A stretch of DNA of 25,433 nucleotides from DASRCB01 sp035653295 (lineage in GTDB: Bacteria > Acidobacteriota > Terriglobia > Bryobacterales > Bryobacteraceae). A program made the position numbers and the translations under genes. The stretch covers positions 1 to 25,433 of the forward strand of contig DASRCB010000029.1 of NCBI GenBank assembly GCA_035653295.1, read 5' to 3'. Each line of letters begins with the position of its first letter. The first letter of the stretch is position 1. Under the pieces are notes generated by a model, which had not been told where the DNA came from, ran no database searches, and worked only from the letters and a program-made list of their open reading frames with translations. Shown one piece after another: positions 1 through 7,473 of this stretch.

Positions 1-801
1 CCGGGCATTCTCGATCCACAGCCGACGAATCAGGGCGTTCCGACACCATGGACGAGGCTGACAGCCGCCCTATGTGGGCTCCACGCCGGGGATTTGTTCG
101 TCGTCGCCGGTCGGACCTCGATGGGCAAAACGGCGGCGGCCCTTCAGATCGCTGTGATGGCCGCACTTGCTCGTGTCCCTGTAGCGGTCTGCTCGCTCGA
201 AATGGACGCTGCGAGCCTCATGAAACGCATTCTGGCGGTCATCTCAGGAGTCCATTCGCAGCAGATGCGCGCCGGCACGCTGAGTGATGACGACCGACAG
301 CGACTAAGACATGCTGCTGCGCTGATAGATAACGCACCATTGTGGATCGACGACAAGCTGTCGCGTACCTTGTCCGGCATCGAGGCTGGCATCCGCAAGC
401 TGACGGCCACGAAGGGCATTGCCCCGCGCCTGATCATCGTCGATTACATCCAGCTCATGAAAGGCGTCGGCCGGCAGGAAAACAGAGTTCAGGAACTCGC
501 CGAGATCAGCCACGGTATGAAGCACCTGGCTGTGCGCACGAAGGCTACCGTGATCCTTCTGTCTCAGCTCAACCGTGGATGCGAGCAGGACAATCGCCGG
601 CCGCAGCTCTCGGACATCAAAGAGTGCGGCTCTATCGAAGAGGACGCTGATGTCGTCCTGTTCACGCATCGCCCCGACCGCATGGGCAGCGACGCCGAGT
701 TTATCGTGGCCAAACAGCGAAATGGTCCGATCGGCATGATGTCCATGGTCTTTCACGGAGCCACACAACGCTTTGAAGAGGTGGGCGGCCCTATGACTTA
801 G
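1..801 (+). CDS. Replicative DNA helicase, DnaB C-terminal ATPase domain (5' truncated by window edge)
   Basis: The reading frame is open from base 1 to a TAG at 799-801, so the true start lies left of the window and 266 residues are visible. They match the RecA-like motor domain of DnaB helicases, which unwind DNA ahead of the fork as hexamers. Visible landmarks are the lead-in GVPTPWTRL, Walker A (AGRTSMGKT, about residues 36-44), Walker B (LIIVDYIQL), a glutamine/asparagine sensor stretch (LLSQLNRG) and the C-terminal EEDADVVLFTHR and AKQRNGP motifs of the arginine-finger region. The protein ends where normal DnaB ends, so the 3' side is intact. It lies 170 bases before three genes ending in a tyrosine integrase, so I infer that it is the replication helicase of an integrated element (prophage or island) and not the chromosomal dnaB. 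The missing N-terminal domain cannot be judged. Confidence 0.9.
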   Translation, partial: PGILDPQPTNQGVPTPWTRLTAALCGLHAGDLFVVAGRTSMGKTAAALQIAVMAALARVPVAVCSLEMDAASLMKRILAVISGVHSQQMRAGTLSDDDRQRLRHAAALIDNAPLWIDDKLSRTLSGIEAGIRKLTATKGIAPRLIIVDYIQLMKGVGRQENRVQELAEISHGMKHLAVRTKATVILLSQLNRGCEQDNRRPQLSDIKECGSIEEDADVVLFTHRPDRMGSDAEFIVAKQRNGPIGMMSMVFHGATQRFEEVGGPMT

Positions 802-968
802 CCCGTCCAAAATTTACGATCAGCAGCGGCACAGCTCCTTGAGGTGCAGAAGCAATGGAGAGCATTTCAAAGCTGAATGCAGGACCTGGCGCTAAGCCCG
901 ACTACCTGGCCCGATAGCGTGCAGAAGACTGTGCTACGGAGCCGCGAAATCTCTCGCACGGAGGATAA

Positions 969-1223
969 ATGACTATTAAGAAACGTAAGTCTATTCGCGC
1001 CACGATCGGCACCGAAGTGTACGTGTCATTCGATACGCGCAAGGTTTACAAGGGCACGGTCGGGGGCTTCTCGACTGTGACGGGAACTATGCAGTACCTC
1101 GTCGCGATCGAAGGCAAGGACGTGCCCCAGTATTGCAAGGAAGCAGGTGGGCCTTATCACTGGCTGTTTGCGAACGAGATTGGTCTAACGGCGGCCGAAG
1201 CACGGATCAACCATGTCGGGTAG
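969..1223 (+). CDS. Small protein of unknown function in integrated element
   Basis: This 84-residue protein starts at an ATG preceded by a good ribosome binding site (GGAGG at 960-964, 4 bases before the start), which supports it as a real gene. I do not recognise the family. It has a basic N-terminus (MTIKKRKSIR) and then alternating hydrophobic segments with glycines (VYVSFDTRKVYKGTVGG), which suggest a small beta-barrel or SH3-like fold; this is inference only. There is no signal peptide or membrane segment. Its 3' end overlaps the start of the excisionase-like gene by 11 bases, so the two are probably translated together. The position between the helicase and the integrase suggests a job in the element's replication or excision. 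Confidence 0.7.
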   Translation: MTIKKRKSIRATIGTEVYVSFDTRKVYKGTVGGFSTVTGTMQYLVAIEGKDVPQYCKEAGGPYHWLFANEIGLTAAEARINHVG

Positions 1224-1557
1224 TTTCCGCTCGTCCCGTTCCAGCGGTTGGACGGAAATCAAGGAAGGATCAGAACAAGGCGCGAAGGTAGGTACGGGTT
1301 CGCCCGTGGCAGGCCCACGGTACTACGACGACCGGGGACTGGCGCGCAACAAATCTACGGTGTCTAATAATGACATCGGTAAGCGGCTCCTGAATGTGAC
1401 GGAGGCCGCCCAATACCTGGGTCTTCAGGTGGACACAGTCTACAAGAAGGCTCGGCTGCGGGAGCTTCCGTTCGTCAAGGTTGGGCGCGCGTTGCGGTTC
1501 GATGTCAAAGCGCTGGAACGCTTTGTCGAACAGCACACGATCCAGCCAATCGACTGA
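1213..1557 (+). CDS. Excisionase-like helix-turn-helix DNA-binding protein
   Basis: The 114-residue protein has a C-terminal MerR-type winged helix-turn-helix of the excisionase/AlpA class at about residues 59-107. The core reads LNVTEAAQYLGLQVDTVYK, followed by the typical basic wing and a closing helix (VGRALRFDVKALERFVEQ). Proteins of this family bind and bend DNA at attachment sites to direct the integrase toward excision, or act as element regulators. The first 50 residues are Ser/Gly-rich and not conserved-looking, so the real start could be the in-frame GTG at 1360, although no clear ribosome binding site is seen there. The ATG at 1213 overlaps the preceding gene and would allow translational coupling. 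The integrase gene begins 14 bases after the stop, a typical xis-int arrangement. Confidence 0.82.
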   Translation: MSGSFRSSRSSGWTEIKEGSEQGAKVGTGSPVAGPRYYDDRGLARNKSTVSNNDIGKRLLNVTEAAQYLGLQVDTVYKKARLRELPFVKVGRALRFDVKALERFVEQHTIQPID

Positions 1558-1571
1558 AAGGAGTTCGCAGG

Positions 1572-2681
1572 ATGTCCATTCACAAGGAAGCTGACGGAGT
1601 GTACAAGATCCGATGGCGGGAAGGAGGGAGGAACAAAAGCCTCCGTGTCCGCGGCTCGCATGAGCTGGCGAAGAAGGTCCTTCGCAAGAAGATGTCTGCT
1701 CGGGACGAGAATCGGCACCTCGATGTGAAGCGCGAAGTGAACTATCGCGTGTCGGCCCTCATCGACCGATACTGGGCCGAGTACGCCGATAGGAAGAAGT
1801 CGCGTGACCGGGAACGGAGTGTATTGGAGGGAATCCGAGACGAACTGGGCAGCCGGTTCGTTCGAGAGGTTGGCGGGGCAGCCGTTCAGAAGTGGTATGG
1901 CGGCCTCACGGGCGCGAAGGGGCTGTCAGCCGGCACGGCCGTGCGCCACTTCAACGTCATGCACCACATGATGGAGAAGGCGGCGACGATCTGGTCTGGC
2001 GATACCGGCATCACGCGGAACCCCGCGGACGATGTCGAGGTTTACAGACCGGATGACCAGCGAGATCGGTACCTTTCTGAGGACGAGATCCGCAGGCTGA
2101 AGGCGACCCTCGACGACAAGCTGTACCGGAAGGGCACGCGGGAGATCAATCAGACGTTCTTCCGGCTGCGGCTGATCGTTCTGGTCGCACTCACGACGGG
2201 CATGAGGATCGCGGAGATTTTCAGCCTGAAGTGGGGCGACCTTCTGTACGGCGAAGGCCTGATCGCCGTCCGGGCCAAGCTGAAACGCGGCAAGGTTCGG
2301 TACGTGCCCATGACCCCGGAACTGGCAGCTGAGTTCAGGCGGTATCCCGCGGTGTTCGGGGAAGCGAGAATCTTCCCGCCGGAGCCCGGTGCGACTCGGG
2401 AACGGCAGAGAGTGGATAAGAGCTTCGCTACGGTGCTGGACTTGGCCGGCATCGAGGAGTTTCGGTTCCACGATCTGCGGCACACGTTCGCGTCCTGGTA
2501 CATGATGAACGGCGGCGACCTGTACGAGCTGGCCAAGATTCTCGGCCATTCCAACCTGAAGATGACCGAGCGGTACGCAAAGCTCGCAAGGAAGCACATC
2601 GCAAGGACTGGCAGTACCGCGCGGGAGATGTGGAAGATGATGCAGAACGATTTGGGGGCGCAATCAGCAACGGGAATATGA
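1572..2681 (+). CDS. Tyrosine-type site-specific integrase
   Basis: The 369-residue protein is a phage-type tyrosine recombinase that integrates and excises the element at the neighbouring tRNA gene. The order is an N-terminal arm-binding part (about 1-55), a SAM-like core-binding domain (about 58-145) and a catalytic domain (about 165-345). The catalytic set is complete: Arg212 (TTGMRIAEI), a beta-hairpin lysine near 236-238, His300 and Arg303 (HDLRHTF), His326 (LGHSNL) and nucleophile Tyr335 (TERYAKL). The start is an ATG with a strong ribosome binding site AAAGGAG at 1557-1563. The gene reads toward the tRNA-Phe 3' end, 66 bases away, which predicts that this tRNA is its target. Nothing suggests decay, so the element may still be mobile on this side. 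Confidence 0.95.
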   Translation: MSIHKEADGVYKIRWREGGRNKSLRVRGSHELAKKVLRKKMSARDENRHLDVKREVNYRVSALIDRYWAEYADRKKSRDRERSVLEGIRDELGSRFVREVGGAAVQKWYGGLTGAKGLSAGTAVRHFNVMHHMMEKAATIWSGDTGITRNPADDVEVYRPDDQRDRYLSEDEIRRLKATLDDKLYRKGTREINQTFFRLRLIVLVALTTGMRIAEIFSLKWGDLLYGEGLIAVRAKLKRGKVRYVPMTPELAAEFRRYPAVFGEARIFPPEPGATRERQRVDKSFATVLDLAGIEEFRFHDLRHTFASWYMMNGGDLYELAKILGHSNLKMTERYAKLARKHIARTGSTAREMWKMMQNDLGAQSATGI

Positions 2682-2691
2682 ATGTTCCCGT
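2670..2691 (+). terminator. Hairpin at the end of the integrase gene (weak terminator or recombination dyad)
   Basis: A 7-bp perfect inverted repeat (ACGGGAA at 2670-2676, TTCCCGT at 2685-2691) with an 8-base loop contains the integrase stop codon. The stretch after it is AT-rich but has only short T runs, so it could be a weak terminator. It could also be an arm-type site of the attachment region. Confidence 0.35.
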
Positions 2692-2747
2692 ATTGTTCCC
2701 CTCGTTATTAACCCTTGTTTCTGGTCGCTTATAAGTGCTTTAGGATG

Positions 2748-2795
2748 TGGTGGCCAGGGACGGAATCGAACCGCCGACGCCAGCCTTTTCAGGGC
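2748..2795. other. Predicted attachment site (att) within the tRNA-Phe 3' half
   Basis: Tyrosine integrases commonly recombine inside the anticodon-to-3'-end part of a tRNA gene. The integrase ends 66 bases from this tRNA 3' end, so the chromosome-element junction is expected here. The exact core cannot be fixed because the matching direct repeat at the other end lies outside the window; I saw no second copy inside it. Confidence 0.45.
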
Positions 2796-2823
2796 TGCGC
2801 TCTACCAGCTGAGCTACCTGGCC
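2748..2823 (-). tRNA. tRNA-Phe (anticodon GAA)
   Basis: Read on the minus strand, this 76-base stretch folds as a full cloverleaf. The acceptor stem is GGCCAGG paired with CCTGGCC, the D arm is GCTC/GAGC, the anticodon stem is CAGCC/GGCTG with loop CTGAAAA giving anticodon GAA, and the T arm has the TTCGATT loop. The CCA end is encoded (2748-2750 on the complement). The 3' end faces the integrase gene, so the element is inserted at or in the 3' part of this tRNA while leaving a functional copy. Confidence 0.97.
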
Positions 2824-2835
2824 TTGGAGAGGTCC

Positions 2836-2855
2836 TGCGGCTGCGTACCGCCGCA
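2836..2855 (-). terminator. Short hairpin after carB
   Basis: A 6-bp stem (TGCGGC at 2836-2841, GCCGCA at 2850-2855) lies between the carB stop and the tRNA-Phe on the same strand. It has no T run, so terminator function is weak inference. Confidence 0.25.
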
Positions 2856-2866
2856 AGAACTTCATT

Positions 2867-5800
2867 CTAACAAACGCCCTGTGCGGGCGTCTCCAGCGCC
2901 GGCTGATGGATCTCCTGCAGGCTCCACACCCGGATCGGGTCCCGTTTCCTCGACGCCACCGCTTCCACCGCCGCCCTGGCGCCGCTCAGGGTAGTGATGC
3001 ACGGAATCCGATAGGTGATCGCCGTCCGCCGGATCGCCTTTTCATCGCTGAACGATGTCCCGCCGGTGGTGGTGTAAATCACCAGGTTCATCGAGCCCGC
3101 CTTCAGCAGGTCCACGGCATTCGGACGGCCCTCGTTCACCTTGAACACCGTCTTCACCGTGACCCCCGCGGCCCGCAGCACCGCCGCCGTGCCGCGCGTC
3201 GCGGCGATGCGGAATCCCATCGCCTCAAACCGCTTCGCGATCGGCGCCGCGGCCTGCTTGTCGCGATCGTTCACGCTGATGAACACCCACCCGGACTCGG
3301 GCAGCGGCGTGCCCGCGCTCAACTGGGCCTTGGCAAACGCCTCGCCGAAATTCATGCCCACGCCCATCACTTCGCCCGTGGAACGCATCTCCGGTCCCAG
3401 CGCCGGATCCACGCCGGGAAACTTGCTGAACGGAAATACCGGCGACTTCACGAAGAACTGCTTCACCTCCAGGCAGCCCGCGGCGAGACCGGCCGCGATC
3501 TCTGGAAAATCCCGCAGCTTGCGGCCCAGCATCAGGCCGACCGCAATCTTTGGCAGCGGCACCCCCGTCGCCTTGCTCACGTACGGAACGGTGCGCGAGG
3601 CGCGTGGATTCACCTCGAGCACGTACACGCGCCCGTTCTGAATCGCGTACTGCACATTCATCAGCCCGATCACATTCAGCGATTTGGCCAGCCGCGTGGT
3701 GTAATCGCGAATCGTGGCCAGCTCTTTCTCGCCCAGCGAATGCGGAGGCAGCACGCACGAGCTGTCGCCCGAATGTACGCCGGCCTCTTCGATGTGCTCC
3801 ATGATGCCGGCGATCAGCACCTCTTCGCCGTCGCACAGAGCATCCACGTCAACTTCGGTCGCGTCCTCGAGGAAACGGTCGATCAGCACCGGCCGATCCT
3901 GTGAGAAGGCGACCGCCTCGCGCATGTACTGCCGCACCATCTCTTCGTCGTAAGCGATCACCATGGCGCGGCCACCCAGCACGTAGCTGGGCCGCACCAG
4001 AACGGGATACCCCAGCTGCCGCGCCACCGCGCAGGCCTGCTCCGGGGTTGTCGCCGTGCCGTTCGGAGGCGCCGGAATACCGAGATCGTCCAGCAGCGCG
4101 CCGAACAGCTTGCGGTCTTCGGCCAGATCGATGTTCGCCGGATCCGTGCCGATGATCGGCACCCCGGCGCGCTTCAGCGGCAGCGCGAGCGTCAGGGGCG
4201 TCTGGCCGCCGAACTGCACGATCACGCCCGCGGGCTGCTCGGTGTCCACAATGTTCAGCACTTCTTCCAGCGTGAGCGGTTCGAAATAGAGCCGGTCGCT
4301 GGTGTCGTAATCGGTCGATACCGTCTCCGGGTTACAGTTGACCATCACCGACTCGTAGCCGAAATCCTGCAGCGCGTAGGAGGCGTGGCAGCAGCAGTAG
4401 TCGAACTCGATTCCCTGCCCGATACGATTCGGACCGCTGCCAAGAATCATCACCTTGGGCCGCGTCGCGTCCGCTGCGTTCGACTCGTCCTCGGATTCGT
4501 AGCTTGAGTAGAGATACGGCGTAAAGCTCTCGAACTCGGCCGCGCATGTATCCACGCGATTGAAGACAGCGCGGATCCCCAAGTCGAGGCGCCTGCGGCG
4601 AACCTCCAGCGGATGTGCGTTCCACAGTCGGCCGAGCTGCGTGTCGCTGACTCCGTTGCGCTTGGCCGAAAGCAGATCCTCGCGCGTCGCCGTCTCCAGA
4701 GTCTTCTGCGCCAGCTCGTCTTCCAGCGCAACCGCCTCCTGCATGTGACGCAGGAACCAGGGGTCGATGTGCGTGACCTCGTGAATCTCCTCCGGCGTCC
4801 AGCCGCGCTCCAGCGCGAAGCGCACGTAGCCGATGCGCTCCGGGTTGGGCGTGATGAGCTTGCCGGAGATCAGCTTCTCGTCATAGACCTGCGCCGACGG
4901 TGATTTGCCCGTCTCGAGGCTGCGCAGCGCCTTGGCGAGCGACTGTTTGAAGGTGCGCCCGATGGACATCACCTCCCCAACGCTCTTCATCTGCGTCCCC
5001 AGCGACGACTCCGCGCCGGGGAACTTCTCGAACTGCCAGCGCGGCACTTTCACCACCACGTAATCGATGGTCGGCTCAAAACAGGCCGGGGTCTTGCGGG
5101 TGATGTCGTTCCTGATTTCGTCAAGCCGGTAGCCGACCGCCAGCTTGGCGGCGATCTTGGCAATAGGAAATCCGGTCGCCTTCGACGCGAGCGCGGAGCT
5201 GCGCGACACACGCGGATTCATCTCCACGATCACCATACGGCCATCGTCGGGATTGATCGCGAACTGCACGTTCGAGCCGCCGGTGTCCACGCCGATCTCG
5301 CGCAGGCACGCCAGGGCCGCATCGCGCATCATCTGATACTCACGGTCGGTCAGCGTCTGCGCCGGTGCCACGGTAATCGAATCCCCGGTGTGCACGCCCA
5401 TGGCATCGAAGTTCTCGATCGAGCAGACGATGATGGCGTTGTCCGCCAGATCGCGCATCACCTCCAGCTCGAACTCCTTCCAGCCGATGACGCTCTCCTC
5501 CATCAGCACTTCGTGCACGGGCGAGAGGTCCAGGCCGCGTTCGAGGATCTCGATCAGCTCCTCATGGTTGTACGCGATCCCTCCGCCCGTGCCTCCGAGC
5601 GTAAAACTGGGCCGCAGAATCGCCGGAAAGCCGATCTTCGCCGCGAACTTCAGCCCCGCGTCCACGCTGTTCACCAGCTGCGACTGCGGCATTTCCAGCC
5701 CGATACGCTGCATCGCGTCCTTGAACAGCAGCCGGTCTTCAGCTTTCTTGATGGAGTCGAGCTTGGCGCCGATCAGCTCCACGCCATATTTGTCGAGCAC

Positions 5801-6118
5801 GCCCGCCTCGGCCAGCGCAACGGAGAGATTCAGACCGGTCTGCCCTCCGACGGTGGAGAGCAGAGCGTCCGGGCGCTCGCGGCGGATCACCTCTTCGGCG
5901 AACTCGACCGTCAGAGGCTCGACGTACGTCCGGTCCGCCAGGGCCGGGTCGGTCATGATGGTCGCCGGATTCGAGTTGATCAGCACCACCTCGTATCCGT
6001 CGGAACGAAGCGCTTTGCAGGCCTGCGCGCCGGAGTAGTCGAACTCGCACGCCTGACCGATGATGATCGGCCCGGAGCCGACGATGAGGATGCGGTGAAG
6101 ATCGTTGCGGCGCGGCAT
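2867..6118 (-). CDS. carB: Carbamoyl-phosphate synthase large subunit
   Basis: The 1083-residue protein is full length (family about 1070-1080). It makes carbamoyl phosphate from bicarbonate, ATP and the ammonia channelled from CarA, feeding pyrimidine and arginine synthesis in the cytoplasm. It shows the two homologous synthetase halves. The first begins LIVGSGPIIIGQACEFDYSG with an ATP-grasp core containing the glycine-rich SFTLGGTGGG (171-180) and EMNPRVSRSSALASKATG (299-316). The second begins MILGSGPNRIGQGIEFDY and contains the matching EVNPRASRTVPYVSKATG. The last roughly 130 residues form the MGS-like allosteric domain (VFISVNDRDK, IYTTTGGTSF), where effectors such as UMP bind in known enzymes. 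Its ATG lies 3 bases after the carA stop, with an AAAGG ribosome binding site inside the carA end, so the two genes form a carAB operon. Confidence 0.98.
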   Translation of the reverse strand: MPRRNDLHRILIVGSGPIIIGQACEFDYSGAQACKALRSDGYEVVLINSNPATIMTDPALADRTYVEPLTVEFAEEVIRRERPDALLSTVGGQTGLNLSVALAEAGVLDKYGVELIGAKLDSIKKAEDRLLFKDAMQRIGLEMPQSQLVNSVDAGLKFAAKIGFPAILRPSFTLGGTGGGIAYNHEELIEILERGLDLSPVHEVLMEESVIGWKEFELEVMRDLADNAIIVCSIENFDAMGVHTGDSITVAPAQTLTDREYQMMRDAALACLREIGVDTGGSNVQFAINPDDGRMVIVEMNPRVSRSSALASKATGFPIAKIAAKLAVGYRLDEIRNDITRKTPACFEPTIDYVVVKVPRWQFEKFPGAESSLGTQMKSVGEVMSIGRTFKQSLAKALRSLETGKSPSAQVYDEKLISGKLITPNPERIGYVRFALERGWTPEEIHEVTHIDPWFLRHMQEAVALEDELAQKTLETATREDLLSAKRNGVSDTQLGRLWNAHPLEVRRRRLDLGIRAVFNRVDTCAAEFESFTPYLYSSYESEDESNAADATRPKVMILGSGPNRIGQGIEFDYCCCHASYALQDFGYESVMVNCNPETVSTDYDTSDRLYFEPLTLEEVLNIVDTEQPAGVIVQFGGQTPLTLALPLKRAGVPIIGTDPANIDLAEDRKLFGALLDDLGIPAPPNGTATTPEQACAVARQLGYPVLVRPSYVLGGRAMVIAYDEEMVRQYMREAVAFSQDRPVLIDRFLEDATEVDVDALCDGEEVLIAGIMEHIEEAGVHSGDSSCVLPPHSLGEKELATIRDYTTRLAKSLNVIGLMNVQYAIQNGRVYVLEVNPRASRTVPYVSKATGVPLPKIAVGLMLGRKLRDFPEIAAGLAAGCLEVKQFFVKSPVFPFSKFPGVDPALGPEMRSTGEVMGVGMNFGEAFAKAQLSAGTPLPESGWVFISVNDRDKQAAAPIAKRFEAMGFRIAATRGTAAVLRAAGVTVKTVFKVNEGRPNAVDLLKAGSMNLVIYTTTGGTSFSDEKAIRRTAITYRIPCITTLSGARAAVEAVASRKRDPIRVWSLQEIHQPALETPAQGVC

Positions 6119-6121
6119 GGG

Positions 6122-7255
6122 CTAGGCCTTTCGCTCCTTCTGCATCAGCTCGAAGAAGTCATCGAACAGGTAATGGGAATCGTGCGGACCGGGCGCCGCT
6201 TCCGGGTGATATTGCACACAGAACACCGGATAATTGCGATGCCGGAAGCCCTCCAGCGTCTGATCGTTCAGGTTAACGTGCGTCAGTTCCACTTCATTCG
6301 CATTCAGCGAATCGGCGTCCACTGCGAAGCCGTGATTGTGAGATGTGATCTCCACTTTTTTCGTGATTTGATTCAGCACCGGATGATTCGCGCCGCGATG
6401 CCCAAAGGGCAGCTTGTATGTCTTCCCGCCCAGCGCGAGTCCGAGAATCTGCTGCCCGAGGCAAATGCCGAACATCGGTTTCTTCCCCATCAGCTTCCGG
6501 ACCTGCTGCTGCTGGAATTCGAGAGGCTCGGGATCACCAGGGCCATTGGACAGGAAGATGCCATCGGGGTTCAGCGCCAGCACATCTTCGGCCGTCGTGT
6601 GCGCGGGAACGACGGTGACGTGCGCCCCGGTGTGCACCAGGCGCCGCAGGATATTCCGCTTGATCCCGAAATCGTAAGCCACAACGTGGCAGCATTGCTC
6701 GCGCGGTGGCGGTACGCGATCGGAAGCGGAAACCGGCTCCACGGGCTTGTCCCACTCATACCGTGCGGCGGTGCTGACGCGCGTCGCCAGATCCAGGCCG
6801 GCCATCGAGGGCGCGTGGCGGGCGCGCTCCACCAGTTCGCGCGCCGTAGCGCCGCCCGCGGAAAGCACCCCACGCATGACACCGCGCGTCCGCAGATGCC
6901 GGACCAAAGCGCGGGTGTCGATCTCGGCCGCCACGGGTATGTCATTTTCGGCCAGGAACTGCTCTGCCGTCTCGTTCGAGCGCCAGTTGCTGGCCACGCG
7001 TGAGAAGTCACGAACCACGAGGCCCTCGATATAAGGACGGCCCGCTTCCTGGTCGTACGCGTTCGCACCGTAATTGCCGATTTCCGGATAAGTCAGGACA
7101 ACGATCTGGCCGGCGTATGAGGGATCGGTGAAGATCTCCTGATATCCGGTAATGGACGTGTTGAAGACAACTTCACCGACGCTGTCTTTATGCGCACCAA
7201 AGCTTCTGCCCTCGAAGACCGTGCCGTCTTCCAGGGCGAGAATCGCAGAATTCAA
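6122..7255 (-). CDS. carA: Carbamoyl-phosphate synthase small (glutaminase) subunit
   Basis: The 377-residue protein hydrolyses glutamine and passes ammonia to CarB. The N-terminal CarA domain (about 1-135: LEDGTVFEGRSFGA, FNTSITGYQE, PEIGNYG) is followed by a class I glutamine amidotransferase domain (about 190-370). Its triad is visible: Cys265 in GICLGQQ, and His350 and Glu352 in QYHPEAAPGPHD. The start that fits the family N-terminus is a TTG at 7255, preceded by GGAGGA at 7265-7270 on the complement with a 9-base gap; no ATG occurs in a suitable place. The TTG start may hold the level of CarA down. A plausible promoter lies about 35 bases upstream. carB follows directly. Confidence 0.97.
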   Translation of the reverse strand: MNSAILALEDGTVFEGRSFGAHKDSVGEVVFNTSITGYQEIFTDPSYAGQIVVLTYPEIGNYGANAYDQEAGRPYIEGLVVRDFSRVASNWRSNETAEQFLAENDIPVAAEIDTRALVRHLRTRGVMRGVLSAGGATARELVERARHAPSMAGLDLATRVSTAARYEWDKPVEPVSASDRVPPPREQCCHVVAYDFGIKRNILRRLVHTGAHVTVVPAHTTAEDVLALNPDGIFLSNGPGDPEPLEFQQQQVRKLMGKKPMFGICLGQQILGLALGGKTYKLPFGHRGANHPVLNQITKKVEITSHNHGFAVDADSLNANEVELTHVNLNDQTLEGFRHRNYPVFCVQYHPEAAPGPHDSHYLFDDFFELMQKERKA

Positions 7256-7289
7256 TTCGGGTGATCCTCCAGCCGCCTCGCCGGGCGTG

Positions 7290-7318
7290 AGTATAACTCT
7301 ATTTTCGCACGCCGTCGA
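7290..7318 (-). promoter_or_regulatory. Predicted sigma-70 type promoter of carAB
   Basis: On the minus strand a -35 like TCGACG (7313-7318) and a -10 TATACT (7290-7295) are separated by 17 bases, upstream of the carA ribosome binding site. The implied leader is only about 30 bases, too short for a classic attenuator or PyrR-type control. Confidence 0.6.
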
Positions 7319-7372
7319 TGGCTGCTCGAGTTAGAGTTGGTGGGCCGAAAAAGGCTGCTGCGCCGGCGAAAA

Positions 7373-7438
7373 GTGCGCGCGCCTCCTCCGCCAATACCAG
7401 CTTAGCGCGCACCGGGGGGCTTGCCGCAAGACCCCGGT
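7373..7438 (+). promoter_or_regulatory. Two inverted repeats in the leader of the flavin monooxygenase
   Basis: The first repeat is GTGCGCGC (7373-7380) with GCGCGCAC (7405-7412). The second is ACCGGGG (7411-7417) with CCCCGGT (7432-7438), and inside it CTTG/CAAG around a CCG loop. They share bases 7411-7412, so the two stems compete at their junction. A pyrimidine stretch CCTCCTCC near 7382 could pair with the ribosome binding site GGAGG at 7463-7467. No convincing plus-strand promoter was found in 7319-7473. A regulatory role is inference. Confidence 0.35.
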
Positions 7439-7473
7439 CGTGCCGTAAAGTCGCTGAGGAATGGAGGTGGGCG

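Noticed and set aside
854..916. 20-codon frame between the helicase and the small protein
   Set aside because: It is too short, with no clear ribosome binding site and no recognisable feature.
5390..7003. 537-codon open frame on the plus strand
   Set aside because: It lies entirely antisense to carB and carA, which are certain. It is rich in Arg, His and Gln with no domain, as expected for a shadow in GC-rich DNA.
7318..7473. 52-codon extension of the flavin monooxygenase
   Set aside because: It is Ala/Arg-rich and precedes a good ribosome binding site and the conserved FAD motif, so it is leader DNA.
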